From: Actinospica sp035712985
Lineage (GTDB): Bacteria > Actinomycetota > Actinomycetes > Streptomycetales > Catenulisporaceae
DNA length: 64,000 bases
Assembly: GCA_035712985.1 (NCBI GenBank)
Contig: DASTAE010000013.1
Location: forward strand, 1 to 64,000
Reading direction: 5' to 3'
Both the position numbers and the translations under genes were made by a program. Positions 17,241-25,801 of the stretch are shown one piece after another. A model generated the notes under the pieces. It was not told where the DNA came from. It was given only the letters and a program-made list of their open reading frames with translations, and did no database searches. Position 1 is the first letter of the stretch. Each line of letters starts with the position of its first letter.

Positions 17241-18275
17241 ATGAACGCCGGGCGCGATCAGGCCGTCGAGCAGTGGACCTCGCGTAATATCGGCGGCCGG
17301 CTGATGATCGCGGCCGCGGTGCTGGTCAGCGGGGTGACGCTGCTCTCCGACCTGCGCCACGAGCCCTTCGAGCCGACCACGCGGCTGCTCAACTACGCGC
17401 TGAGCGGGATCGCCCTGGGGCTCGGGGCGGTGCTGCTGCGGGCGCCGAACTGGGCGCCGGACTGGCTCATCAAGGTGCTGCCGTCGGTCGCGGCGGTCAT
17501 GGTGTGCATCCCGACCGCCGTGGACCAGTCGCCGAGCCCGCTCGGGCCGCTGCTGCTCACCTGGCCGGTCGCGTTCACTGCGGCCGTGCTGTCCGCGCGC
17601 GTCGCCTGGATCACGCTGGGCGTCACCTCGGTCGCGTTCGCGGTGCTCGCGTCGGTCAGCCGCGGCGTGGACGGCCTGGTGCTCTGGGTCGAGGTGTGCG
17701 CCGCGCTCACCGTCATCTGCGTGATGGTGACGCGGCTGCAGGCCCAGTCGAACCGGCTCCGCGCCGCGCTCGCGAACCTCGCGCGCACCGACCCGCTCAC
17801 CGAGCTCCTCAACCGGCGCGGCTTCGACGAGGCGCTGGCCCGCGAGCACTCCCGGCACGCGCGCGGCGGCCCGCCGATGGGCCTGCTGCTCATCGACATC
17901 GACCACTTCAAGCAGGTCAACGACTCCTGGGGCCACCAGGCGGGCGACGACGCGCTGCGCCGCCTCGGCGCGCTGCTCACCGACAGCTTCCGCACGATGG
18001 ACGTGGTCGGCCGGATCGGCGGCGAGGAGTTCGGCGTGCTGATCCCCGACTGCGGCCCCGGGCAGGCAGGCGCGCGGGCGCAAGAGCTCTGCGACACCGT
18101 GCGGGTGCGGGCCCGCGAGTGGCCGCACCCGATCACGGTGAGCGTGGGCGTGGCGACGGGCCCGGACCCGAGGGCCACGCCCGAGGACCTCTTCGCCCGG
18201 GCGGACGCGGGCCTCTACGCGGCGAAGGCGACGGGCCGCGACCGCGTGGGCACCGTGGCCGCCCAGCCTCGCTAA
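17241..18275 (+). CDS. Membrane diguanylate cyclase (6 TM + GGDEF)
   Basis: 344 residues. Residues ~24-163 contain six hydrophobic helices forming a sensory membrane domain. Residues ~175-335 are a GGDEF domain with LTELLNRRGFDEAL, DIDHFKQVNDSWGHQAGD and the active-site GGEEF. An RxxD inhibitory site (RTMD) lies exactly five residues before GGEEF, so product inhibition should be kept. By family knowledge it makes cyclic di-GMP from GTP; in streptomycetes this messenger controls the switch to sporulation through BldD. No EAL domain follows. It overlaps the convergent peroxidase gene by 4 nt. The ligand of the membrane domain is unknown. Confidence 0.9.
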   Translation: MNAGRDQAVEQWTSRNIGGRLMIAAAVLVSGVTLLSDLRHEPFEPTTRLLNYALSGIALGLGAVLLRAPNWAPDWLIKVLPSVAAVMVCIPTAVDQSPSPLGPLLLTWPVAFTAAVLSARVAWITLGVTSVAFAVLASVSRGVDGLVLWVEVCAALTVICVMVTRLQAQSNRLRAALANLARTDPLTELLNRRGFDEALAREHSRHARGGPPMGLLLIDIDHFKQVNDSWGHQAGDDALRRLGALLTDSFRTMDVVGRIGGEEFGVLIPDCGPGQAGARAQELCDTVRVRAREWPHPITVSVGVATGPDPRATPEDLFARADAGLYAAKATGRDRVGTVAAQPR

Positions 18276-19477
18276 CCTCCCTCCCAGAGCCCCTGCCCCA
18301 GGTAGCCTCCCTCCGCGCACCCGGGCAGGATCGCGAACAGCCCGCTGGCCTCGTGCCGGATGTAGGTGCTGAGCGTGTCCGCCCCGGAGAGCCGCTGCTG
18401 GATGACCGTGAACCCGGTGGCCGGATCCTGTTGGAACGCCAGGAACACGAGCCCGGCGTCCGGGCTCCCGTCGGCCCGCTGACCGCCGTAGTAGCTGAAC
18501 GGCCGCCGGAAGATCGTCGCGCCCGAGTTGAACTGCGCGCTGGCCTGCCGGATGTGTGAACCCGGCGGGATCATCAGGGACCCCGACGCGCTGAGCTTCT
18601 CGTAGTCAGGCGCCGTGGACTCGGTCCCGCCGGACAGCGGGGCCCCGGCCGGCTTGTCCCGCCCGATCACGGCCTCCTGCCGCGCGCGGTCGAGCGTGTC
18701 CCAGTCGTTCAGCAGCATCCTGATCCGCCGGTACACCAGATAGCTCCCGCCGCGCATCCAGGTCGGACCGCCGTCGGCGGGCACGTAGACGGTCCGGTCG
18801 AACGCCGCGGTACCGGGCACCGGATTCCCGGTTCCGTCGAGCTGCCCCATCAGATTGCGCGGCGTGGCGGTCGGGCTGGGCATCACCCCGCCCGCCTCGC
18901 CGAATCCGCTGATCTGCCATCGCTGTGTGGCAACGGATGCGGCCGCACGCTGCAACGCCCGCAGCGCGTGCACAGCCACCAACCCGTCGTTCGCGGCGAC
19001 GAGAACGACGAGGTCCCCATCCGACGCCGAAGCCTCGATCGCGTCGCCGAGGAACGTGGGGAGCGGCGTCAACGCCTCCGGAATCCGATGCCCGAGTCCC
19101 AGCTTCGTCAGCAGCGAGGCCCCGACGCCGACGGTCACGGTCAGCGAGCCGGGCCCGCGTCCGTAGGTCATCGCGTCGTCGCCCGGCAGAGGGTCCCCTT
19201 CCATGGTGGTCGCCGCGATCGAGGTCCAATCTCGCATCAGCGCGCGCACCTGGTCGATCGTCGTACCCGGCTTCAGGTCGAAGGCCGTCAGCCAGCCCTG
19301 CGCCTGCACCGGCGCCGAGATCCCCGGCTGATGCGCGCCGTAGAACTCCAGCCGTTGGTCATCCGCTGTGCGCGGCGCGGCACTCGTCGGTCGCGGGAGC
19401 ACCGCTCCCGCCGCGATACCGCCGGCGCCCACGGCACCCGTGACCGCGAACAGCTTCCGCCGCGTGACCTCAGCCAT
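18272..19477 (-). CDS. dtpA: Tat-exported DyP-type haem peroxidase (DtpA/EfeB-like)
   Basis: 401 residues. The N-terminus TRRKLFAVTGAVGAGGIAAG is a twin-arginine signal. The haem domain shows the family G-x-x-D-G motif in LMGQLDGTGN, the GGSYLVYRRIRM segment and SHIRQAS with the probable proximal His. The enzyme uses peroxide to oxidise bulky substrates outside the membrane. Its companions here (PCu(A)C, Sco, a membrane protein) match the actinomycete set in which the DtpA of Streptomyces lividans works with Sco and ECuC in copper-dependent maturation of a radical-copper oxidase; no such oxidase lies in this window. It overlaps the sco stop by 8 nt. The symbol is by analogy. Confidence 0.85.
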   Translation of the reverse strand: MAEVTRRKLFAVTGAVGAGGIAAGAVLPRPTSAAPRTADDQRLEFYGAHQPGISAPVQAQGWLTAFDLKPGTTIDQVRALMRDWTSIAATTMEGDPLPGDDAMTYGRGPGSLTVTVGVGASLLTKLGLGHRIPEALTPLPTFLGDAIEASASDGDLVVLVAANDGLVAVHALRALQRAAASVATQRWQISGFGEAGGVMPSPTATPRNLMGQLDGTGNPVPGTAAFDRTVYVPADGGPTWMRGGSYLVYRRIRMLLNDWDTLDRARQEAVIGRDKPAGAPLSGGTESTAPDYEKLSASGSLMIPPGSHIRQASAQFNSGATIFRRPFSYYGGQRADGSPDAGLVFLAFQQDPATGFTVIQQRLSGADTLSTYIRHEASGLFAILPGCAEGGYLGQGLWEGG

Positions 19478-20120
19478 CCCGGCCCGCCAGCAACAGCGGA
19501 ATGTCGTGCTGGAACTGCGGGACGGTCGTGCCCGAGGTGTAGACGACGTCGCCCTTGCCCTTGGCGTCGAAGGCGATGACCTCGGCTCCGTGGGTCACGG
19601 TGTAGTTCCCGTCGGTGTCGGTCGGCGGCTCGATCGTGATCCCGAGCGATGCGGCGGCGGTCTGGATCTTGCTGAAGTCGCCGGTCAGGCCGATGAAGGC
19701 GGGGTTGTACTGGCCGAGCCAGGTGTGCAGCACGGCCGGCGTGTCGCGCTTCGGGTCGGAGGAGATGAAGACCACGTCGACCTGCGCGGCCTGAGCGGGC
19801 GTCAGGGTGCGCAGGCTGGAGGCGAGCGTGGCCATCGTGGTCGGGCAGACATCCGGGCAGTGCGTGTAGCCGAAGTAGACCAGCGTCACCTTGCCCTTGG
19901 TTCCCTCGGCCAGGTTGAACTGCTTGCCCGAGGCGTCGGTGAGCGTCACATCCGGCTTGGCGAACGGCCGCGTCAGCTGGTCGCCGTCGAAGAGCGAACT
20001 CGGCGCCGAGTCCACGACGAAGCCGGAGGACGCGGAGCTCGACGAGGACGAGCCGCAGGCACTGACCGCGCCGAGCAGCCCGAGGGCGACTGCGGCGACA
20101 AGAATCGTACGGAGCTTCAT
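19470..20120 (-). CDS. sco: Sco1/SenC family copper chaperone lipoprotein
   Basis: 216 residues from ATG 20120, chosen over an upstream in-frame codon because it starts the signal peptide MKLRTILVAAVALGLLG. The lipobox LLGAVSAC gives lipid attachment. The thioredoxin fold carries the copper-binding C-x3-C in FGYTHCPDVCPT (about residue 86) and the third ligand His in YTVTHGAEV. Sco proteins deliver copper to the CuA site of cytochrome oxidase or to exported copper enzymes and can act as thiol reductases. It lies 13 bp after the PCu(A)C gene and overlaps the peroxidase gene by 8 nt. Confidence 0.9.
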   Translation of the reverse strand: MKLRTILVAAVALGLLGAVSACGSSSSSSASSGFVVDSAPSSLFDGDQLTRPFAKPDVTLTDASGKQFNLAEGTKGKVTLVYFGYTHCPDVCPTTMATLASSLRTLTPAQAAQVDVVFISSDPKRDTPAVLHTWLGQYNPAFIGLTGDFSKIQTAAASLGITIEPPTDTDGNYTVTHGAEVIAFDAKGKGDVVYTSGTTVPQFQHDIPLLLAGRDG

Positions 20121-20133
20121 GGTCGGTTGGGAC

Positions 20134-20667
20134 TCACATTCCAGGCATGGCGGTCTGGGCATCGGAGAGCAGCGAGGTGACGGGAACCTTCAGCGTCACC
20201 GTGCCCGAGTTCTTGAATCGCAGGTCGAGGACGACGGTCTGCCCCGCCTTGAGCACCGCGGCCGGGTTGGTCAGCATCAAGTGGTAGCCGCCGGGGCCGA
20301 GCTCGACGGCGCCGCCGGCCGGGATCGAGAGGCCGCCGGGAATGTCCGTCATCACCCCCGCGTCGGCCCCGGTCTCCGCCTCCTGCATCAGCGAGGCCTG
20401 CGACGCGGGCTTGGACGAGGCGGACAACAGCACGTCGCCCACCGACCCGCCGTCGGTGACCGTGAAGTACGCGGCCGCGACGTCGGGCGAGGCCGGCTGG
20501 GGGATATAGGCATCGGTGATCTTGATCTCGCCGACGCCGGCCGAACCGCGCGGCCCCACCTGCTTCGCGGCAGGCGGATGGGCGGTACTCGCCGGGGAGG
20601 CGCAGGCAGCGGTCGAAGCCGCTATCAACACGCCCGCCCCGACGATTCCGGGCAGGGAAAAACGCAT
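20134..20667 (-). CDS. PCu(A)C-family copper chaperone lipoprotein with altered ligand motif
   Basis: 177 residues from ATG 20667, with GGGAG 9 nt upstream. A signal peptide with lipobox ends at AASTAACAS. The PCu(A)C domain has ITDAYIPQPASPDVAAAYF and the PGGYHLML end. The usual H-x(n)-M-x21/22-H-x-M copper motif keeps its second Met, the 22-residue spacing and H-x-M, but the first His region reads ASLMQEAETG, so a Met may replace it. The protein is inferred to bind Cu(I) outside the membrane and pass it to the neighbouring Sco protein. Confidence 0.83.
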   Translation of the reverse strand: MRFSLPGIVGAGVLIAASTAACASPASTAHPPAAKQVGPRGSAGVGEIKITDAYIPQPASPDVAAAYFTVTDGGSVGDVLLSASSKPASQASLMQEAETGADAGVMTDIPGGLSIPAGGAVELGPGGYHLMLTNPAAVLKAGQTVVLDLRFKNSGTVTLKVPVTSLLSDAQTAMPGM

Positions 20668-20710
20668 GGCAAAGTGCTCCCGCAATCAGGGCATTACAAC
20701 AAGTGATTGA

Positions 20711-21367
20711 TTAGAGAACGCGGATGCGGAAGCCGGGCGGGCCGCGTCGGGCGACGCTCGTCGAAAGCAGCCGGGTGCGCCGTGCCGCGAGGCGCCCATC
20801 GCCGCGCGGCACGATGCGCGGCCGGTCCGGGACGACCAACGCCTCAGGCCAGATGAGCAGCGGAATCGGGGACCTGGCGACCAGGGCCTGGACCAGCCGG
20901 AAGAACGCCGCCTCACCGGACCGCAGCCAGCCGGCGCACAGCAGCCCGGCCACGACGTGCGCCCCGATCATCCCGGCCTCGCCGCCGTGGCCGCTCATAC
21001 CCGAGTGCGGCATGCCGCAGACCCAAGCCGAGGCGGGCACGACGTGCCCCGAGACGAACTCCGGAATCGCGGGGGCGCCGGCAGCGGACGCCGAGTTCTG
21101 CGCGGCGGTGAACACGAGATGCTGCCCGAGTTCGCCCAGCAGCATCAGCGCCGCGATCGACGCGAATCCCCGCTGCCGACCGGCGAGCGCGGAACCGGCG
21201 GCCAGGATCGCGACGAAGGCGAGCCCGAGAGCCCACAGCGGCACTCCGTCGGCGGAAATCCAGGCGTGCCCGGCCGCCGAGACCCCGACGCACATCGCGG
21301 CGAAGATCGCCGCCCGCGCGCCGCGGAGCCTCCAGCCCACCGGGTTCGTCGCCATAGTGCGGCCCAT
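20711..21367 (-). CDS. Membrane protein of the copper operon with a Met/His-rich loop
   Basis: 218 residues, with hydrophobic helices at about 15-35, 42-60, 68-88 and 135-150. Between them is an exposed segment VCGMPHSGMSGHGGEAGM, rich in Met and His, a likely copper-binding site. The C-terminal ~60 residues are Arg/Pro-rich and cytoplasmic-looking. It is the first gene of the set followed by the PCu(A)C, Sco and DyP genes (44 bp to PCu(A)C), so a role in copper handling is inferred. I do not recognise a named family with certainty. Confidence 0.65.
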   Translation of the reverse strand: MGRTMATNPVGWRLRGARAAIFAAMCVGVSAAGHAWISADGVPLWALGLAFVAILAAGSALAGRQRGFASIAALMLLGELGQHLVFTAAQNSASAAGAPAIPEFVSGHVVPASAWVCGMPHSGMSGHGGEAGMIGAHVVAGLLCAGWLRSGEAAFFRLVQALVARSPIPLLIWPEALVVPDRPRIVPRGDGRLAARRTRLLSTSVARRGPPGFRIRVL

Positions 21368-21439
21368 CTTTTCAGAGCCTCACCTCCCGGCCGGCGCCGG
21401 GTCCGCGCGCATCGGACCGCGGGCGCCTAAGCTGGGGGC

Positions 21440-21832
21440 ATGGCCACGTGGGAGGACGTACGCCGTGTCGCCAACTCGTTGCCCGAGGTCACCGAGGGTG
21501 AGCACTGGGGCTCGACGGCCTGGCGGGTCGGGAAGTCGAGCTTCGTCTGGGAGCGGCCGCTGCGTCGCTCGGACCTGGAGACGCTCGGCGGGAACGCGCC
21601 CGAGGACGGGCCGATCCTGGCCGCGCGGATTCCCGAGCTCGGGGCCAAGCAGGCGCTGATCGCCTCGGATCCGAGCGTCTACTTCACCATCCCGCACTTC
21701 GACGGCTATCCGGCGATCCTCGTACTGCTCGACAAGATCGACCGCGCCGAACTCGAGGAGCTCATCATCGAGGCCTGGCTCGCCCGCGCCCCGAAACGCC
21801 TGGTCAGGCAGTGGGAGTCGGAGAACGGCTAG
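21440..21832 (+). CDS. MmcQ/YjbR family protein
   Basis: 130 residues of the CyaY-like MmcQ/YjbR fold: MATWEDVRRVANSLPEVTEG at the start, KSSFVWERPLRRSD, a PSVYFTIPHFDGYPAILVLL core and the final AWLARAPKRLVRQW. The family is small, soluble and of unproven function, sometimes described as DNA-binding. A GGGGG sequence lies just before the ATG. It stands alone, divergent from the copper operon by 72 bp. Confidence 0.85.
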   Translation: MATWEDVRRVANSLPEVTEGEHWGSTAWRVGKSSFVWERPLRRSDLETLGGNAPEDGPILAARIPELGAKQALIASDPSVYFTIPHFDGYPAILVLLDKIDRAELEELIIEAWLARAPKRLVRQWESENG

Positions 21833-21908
21833 CGGGCCGTCCACCACGCGGGATGGGGCACGGATGCGCTCTGAACACCCGCGTCCCACCACCACTCGCG
21901 GATCATAC

Positions 21909-24743
21909 TCACACAGAAAGTGACACAATTCGACGGCCGTATCGTGGACACCAGCGTTCGAGCTCACCAACATCCGCCCCAGCCAAGGACCCCACGCCGC
22001 CGCCCTCGACCCACTCCACGCGCACGCCGGGCATCCCCTTGGACCACCGCTCACCGATCTCGGCAAGCCGACGACGCTCGATCGGCCGACGCCCGAGCCC
22101 GATCGCATAGCCGCCCCTGGTTCGGTGTGGCCATGCGTGAATATCGTCATCCACACTTTCGGCTTCGATCTGCGTGATCAGCGCGCGCATACGCCCGCGC
22201 GCTCGACCCGATACGTCGTCGGGGACGGTCACGACCGCCCACGCCGCATGCCGCCGATGCAGTGGAGGCGCTTCACAGAGCGCGTCCGGCGCGGCCTCCC
22301 ACGCCCGAAAGAGCTCCTCGACCAGTAGATCGCGCATTCCGAGGCCGACCTGAGCCGTGCACGTGCGGACGGGATCGGTGGGCGTCAGAATGCTGACGGG
22401 ATCCGGGGTCGGATCGTGTTCGATTCCGTTGAGCGTGACGGTGCGATGCCAGTCCCAGGCGGCCCACTCTTCGAAGAACGCGGTCAGCGACGCCTCGCCG
22501 CGGCCGACCACCGTGCGCGCGGCGAGCACCGACCACGCCAGACCCGGCAACCCGCCGAACGGCGCCGAGTCCAGGCCGCGTGCCGCCGCCCAAAGCTTCA
22601 CCTGCCGCGCCAGACCCGCGAACTCCTCGTGCCTGTCACCCACGTAGGCGAGCACAGCATCGGCATCGGTCACGGCACTGAGCGCGACGGCCGCCGCCTC
22701 TGCGAGCTCGGGCACCCCGGTCGGGACGACGACGAGATCGACGCCCAAGCCGCTCATCGTCATCCGCAGCCCGGGTACGCGCGCACCGGTCACCTGGCGG
22801 ACCTGCGTGGCCTCGGGCAACGCCGCGACAAGGCGCTGTCGGAGGTCGGCGAGGTCATCCGGCGCCGCGCCCGGAATCTCGGCCACGAGGTCGATGTCGG
22901 CGCCCGGCAACGAGCAGCCCATCCGCCGCGAGCCGACGAGGTGTACGTCGTGCGGCTCGAGTGCGCGTCGGATGCGTTCGACGACGCGTCGCGCGACGGG
23001 CTCGTCGTCGGGCATCTCGTCGGGCATCTCGTCAGGCATCGGCTTCTCGAGCCGGGCCTCGGATATCCACGTGACGTTTCCGGTCCCGAGCTCGATCTCG
23101 GCGCGCACACGCATCGGCTCGTCGCCGCGCCGTGAGAGCAGCGCGAGCGTACCGACCGTGGCCGTCATCGGCGACAGTCGGGCCGCGCAGGATGCCGCGA
23201 CGCGCTGCGGATCAGCCGACCGTCCGAGCGTGAGGTGCGGCGTGTGCCCCTCGTCGCCGCGCCCGCGGCTCGCGGGGAATCGACGCTGGAACTCGTCGTA
23301 CAGCGCAACCCACTGATCCGCGCCGCCGGCAGCCGGATCCAGCCAGACGGTGGCGTCGGTCCGATGCCCGAAGGTCTCCACTCCCTCAAGGCGCACGGCG
23401 AACGGAGCGACCTGCGCGGCGGCCTCGGCCAGGAGCGGTGCGGCACGTTCGAACTCGTACTCAGGCACGAATCCGAACAGGACGTTGACGTGCGGCGGCC
23501 ATCGGCCGGACTGCGGATCGTGGACCGCGCGCAGCTCGTTGATCGTCGGCCAGAGCTCGCGCGGCGGCAGCCAAGCGAGCGCGGTACGGGCCGTCGTCGG
23601 CGCGAACGCGACCAGGTCGCGGGCGGTCGGCAGCGCCAGGCCGGCGACGACGCCGAAGTGGTCCGACGGGTAGAGGCCTGTCTCGTCCGCCTCGTCGCCG
23701 ATCAATGTCGCAGCCTCGGCGCGCACTCCCCCGCTTCGCGCGCGGACGAGCACTCTGTCGAGGCGCCCCGGCTTGCCGGTCAGTGAGCTGACTGCCGCCA
23801 GCGGGTTGACCGTCGGGTCGAAGGTCGGCGTCTCGTCGAGCTCGCCGTGTATCGCCGACCATGCGTCGCCGAGGGCCAGTGCCGTCGCGGGCTCGGAGGT
23901 GGAGTCGTTGAAGTCGCCCATGATGACGAAGTCCGCGTCCACACCGCCGAACGCGCTCGCCAGCTCGGAGAGTTCGGCGGCGCGTCGCTCGGCCGCGTTC
24001 GCCGTGTGGTTGCTGGTCAGGTGCGTCGATGCGACGACCAACGGACCGGCCGGGCCTGCCACAGTCAGCGCGAGCGCCGCCTTGTACGGGCCCAGCACGC
24101 AACGGCCCGACTCCAGGACCGGCAGCCGGGACAGCAGGACGAGTCCGTCCTCATCGACCGTCGACTTCTCAGGGTTCGTCCACAGCGTGTAGTCGGCTCG
24201 CACCCATTCCTCGCGCGCGAGCATGGCCAGCAGCGGCTCCTCGACCTCCTGGAGCCCGATCACGTCGGCGCCCTCGCGCCGCAGCGCGTCGAGCAGCAGG
24301 GGGCGTCGGCGCGCGGTGTCGATGCGGTCGGCGTCGTAGCGGTCCCAGAGGGTGTTCCAGGTCAGGACCCGGATCGGGCCGCGGAGTTGGACGGCGGCGT
24401 CGGACGACGGTTCTGGCGCGGGGAGCCAGGACCGCGTGCGTTCGTCCCAGCGGTGCGGTATGCAGGTCCTGATCGACGGGGCTCGCAGGTGGCGCACGCG
24501 GCCGACTCGGCCGGCCTGCGTCGCGTCGATGCGATCGGTCCCGGAGGCTCGGTCCCAGACGATCTCGTCGTCCGCCTCGACGAACATGACGCGGTGCCAG
24601 GGGATGTCGCCGCCGGGCACGAAGGCCGCGAGGGCCACCCGCTTGATGCCGCCCTCGCGCCGGCTGACGCCGAAGGTGAAGCGCGCGGGATCGAAGCGCG
24701 GGTCCCATCGCACCCGGTGGTAGATCTCCTCGCTCGTCCGCAT
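21909..24743 (-). CDS. Four-module RNA-repair-type protein: MJ1316 + EEP nuclease + 2H phosphoesterase + nucleotidyltransferase
   Basis: 944 residues from ATG 24743. Residues ~1-78 (EEIYHRVRWDPRFDP... IPWHRVMF) match the MJ1316/DUF504 domain, predicted to recognise RNA ends. Residues ~123-375 are an endonuclease/exonuclease/phosphatase domain with LTWNTLWD, GLQEVEE, STHLTSNH, GDFND and YPSDHFGVV, so the catalytic set is complete. Residues ~405-560 are a 2H/LigT-like phosphoesterase with HVNVLFG and HTPHLTLG. From ~600 comes an archaeal/eukaryal-type polynucleotide nucleotidyltransferase (GSRRMGCSLPGADIDLV, with third Asp in GVDLVVVP), followed by the SILTPTDPVRTCTAQVG central domain and a ferredoxin-like C-terminus. 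I infer opening of cyclic phosphate ends, trimming and nucleotide addition on damaged RNA. The EEP gene lies directly upstream (48-bp gap). Confidence 0.85.
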   Translation of the reverse strand: MRTSEEIYHRVRWDPRFDPARFTFGVSRREGGIKRVALAAFVPGGDIPWHRVMFVEADDEIVWDRASGTDRIDATQAGRVGRVRHLRAPSIRTCIPHRWDERTRSWLPAPEPSSDAAVQLRGPIRVLTWNTLWDRYDADRIDTARRRPLLLDALRREGADVIGLQEVEEPLLAMLAREEWVRADYTLWTNPEKSTVDEDGLVLLSRLPVLESGRCVLGPYKAALALTVAGPAGPLVVASTHLTSNHTANAAERRAAELSELASAFGGVDADFVIMGDFNDSTSEPATALALGDAWSAIHGELDETPTFDPTVNPLAAVSSLTGKPGRLDRVLVRARSGGVRAEAATLIGDEADETGLYPSDHFGVVAGLALPTARDLVAFAPTTARTALAWLPPRELWPTINELRAVHDPQSGRWPPHVNVLFGFVPEYEFERAAPLLAEAAAQVAPFAVRLEGVETFGHRTDATVWLDPAAGGADQWVALYDEFQRRFPASRGRGDEGHTPHLTLGRSADPQRVAASCAARLSPMTATVGTLALLSRRGDEPMRVRAEIELGTGNVTWISEARLEKPMPDEMPDEMPDDEPVARRVVERIRRALEPHDVHLVGSRRMGCSLPGADIDLVAEIPGAAPDDLADLRQRLVAALPEATQVRQVTGARVPGLRMTMSGLGVDLVVVPTGVPELAEAAAVALSAVTDADAVLAYVGDRHEEFAGLARQVKLWAAARGLDSAPFGGLPGLAWSVLAARTVVGRGEASLTAFFEEWAAWDWHRTVTLNGIEHDPTPDPVSILTPTDPVRTCTAQVGLGMRDLLVEELFRAWEAAPDALCEAPPLHRRHAAWAVVTVPDDVSGRARGRMRALITQIEAESVDDDIHAWPHRTRGGYAIGLGRRPIERRRLAEIGERWSKGMPGVRVEWVEGGGVGSLAGADVGELERWCPRYGRRIVSLSV
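23005..23040. repeat. 3 x 12-bp tandem repeat inside the RNA-repair fusion gene
   Basis: The unit TCGTCGGGCATC occurs three times head to tail, the third copy with one change. It encodes the acidic linker MPDEMPDEMPDDEP between the 2H and nucleotidyltransferase modules. Copy number may vary between strains without loss of frame. Confidence 0.9.
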
Positions 24744-24791
24744 GGTCAACCACTGTAGAGACGACCTCCGACAGACTCGAAGGCTTTTCGG

Positions 24792-25667
24792 TCAGTCGGC
24801 GAGATCGACGATCAGGGGCCGATGATCGGAGATCGGGGTGCGCGGGGCCTCGAACGCGCGCACCGCTGACAGCGGGATGCCGGCGGCGAGGATCCGGTCG
24901 AACTGGACGCGCGGATGATGCGCGGGGTACGTCGCGGTCCGAGCGAGGTCGTGCCATCGGTGCTCGAGGGGTGCGCGCCGGGCCAGGCCGCCCGCGAGCT
25001 CACTGCCCGCGAGTACGACCCGCGGGAGCGGGCCGACGATGTTGAGGTCGCCGAGGAGCAGGTGCGGGCGCGGCAGGTCGGCGATCCACCTGGTGATTCC
25101 GCCGAGCTGCCACGCGTTCCAGCCGGGCACGAAGGACAGGTGGGTGGCCACGACCGTGAGCGGTCCGCGCGGGCCCTCGACCACCGCGGCGACCGCGGCG
25201 CGCGCGTGGTCGCGGACCATCGTCAGGCCGCTGCGTCCCTCGATGCGCAGCGGCACGCCGCCGGGCGCCCCGGGGAACCTGCGCACGCGCCACCGCGTGA
25301 CGGGAAATCTCGTCAGCAGCGCGACCCCGTGCGACGGGGTCCTGACCGGGTGCTCGACGTCGTCCGGACCGCGCACGGTCAGCCGGGGAGCGTTCCGGTC
25401 GCGGACCCAGCCGACATCGGGTATGGCGGAAGCATGGAAGGCCGAGACATAGCGCCAGTCCGCGGCGCCCATCGCCGAAGCGGCCCGCGCGGCCTGGTCG
25501 AGGGTGCCGGACCTGAGCTGGAACCGGTCCAGCTCCTGAAGCGAGAGCAGGTCGGCGTCCAGCCTCCCCACGGCCTCGGCGAGGTCCCGCGCGGGGTCGG
25601 CGCGGAGCGGCCCCGGATCGGTCGCGGTGAGCCGGCCGTGCAGCACGTTGAACGTCGCGATGCGCAT
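24792..25667 (-). CDS. Endonuclease/exonuclease/phosphatase (EEP) family protein
   Basis: 291 residues from ATG 25667 (MRIATFNVLHGRL), chosen because the EEP fold begins exactly there; the frame is open further upstream without similarity. Catalytic landmarks are FNVLHG, SLQELDRF, ATHLSFVPGWNAWQ, LLGDLNIVG and PISDHRPLIVDL. No signal peptide or membrane segment is seen, so it is cytoplasmic. EEP enzymes cleave phosphodiesters in nucleic acids, inositol phosphates or lipids. Lying 48 bp upstream of the RNA-repair fusion on the same strand, it may be part of the same RNA-processing unit, although the fusion has its own EEP domain. Confidence 0.82.
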   Translation of the reverse strand: MRIATFNVLHGRLTATDPGPLRADPARDLAEAVGRLDADLLSLQELDRFQLRSGTLDQAARAASAMGAADWRYVSAFHASAIPDVGWVRDRNAPRLTVRGPDDVEHPVRTPSHGVALLTRFPVTRWRVRRFPGAPGGVPLRIEGRSGLTMVRDHARAAVAAVVEGPRGPLTVVATHLSFVPGWNAWQLGGITRWIADLPRPHLLLGDLNIVGPLPRVVLAGSELAGGLARRAPLEHRWHDLARTATYPAHHPRVQFDRILAAGIPLSAVRAFEAPRTPISDHRPLIVDLAD

Positions 25668-25801
25668 TCCGGCGATCGTATCCGAGCGGGCTCGAGCCAG
25701 GATATTGCGCATTGTCTTGACGGCAGTGGAAGACCTGCCTAATGTCGGCGGCACGCGCGAGCCGCGCGCCGCAGCCCCTCAAGGACGAGAGGACCCGCTC
25801 A

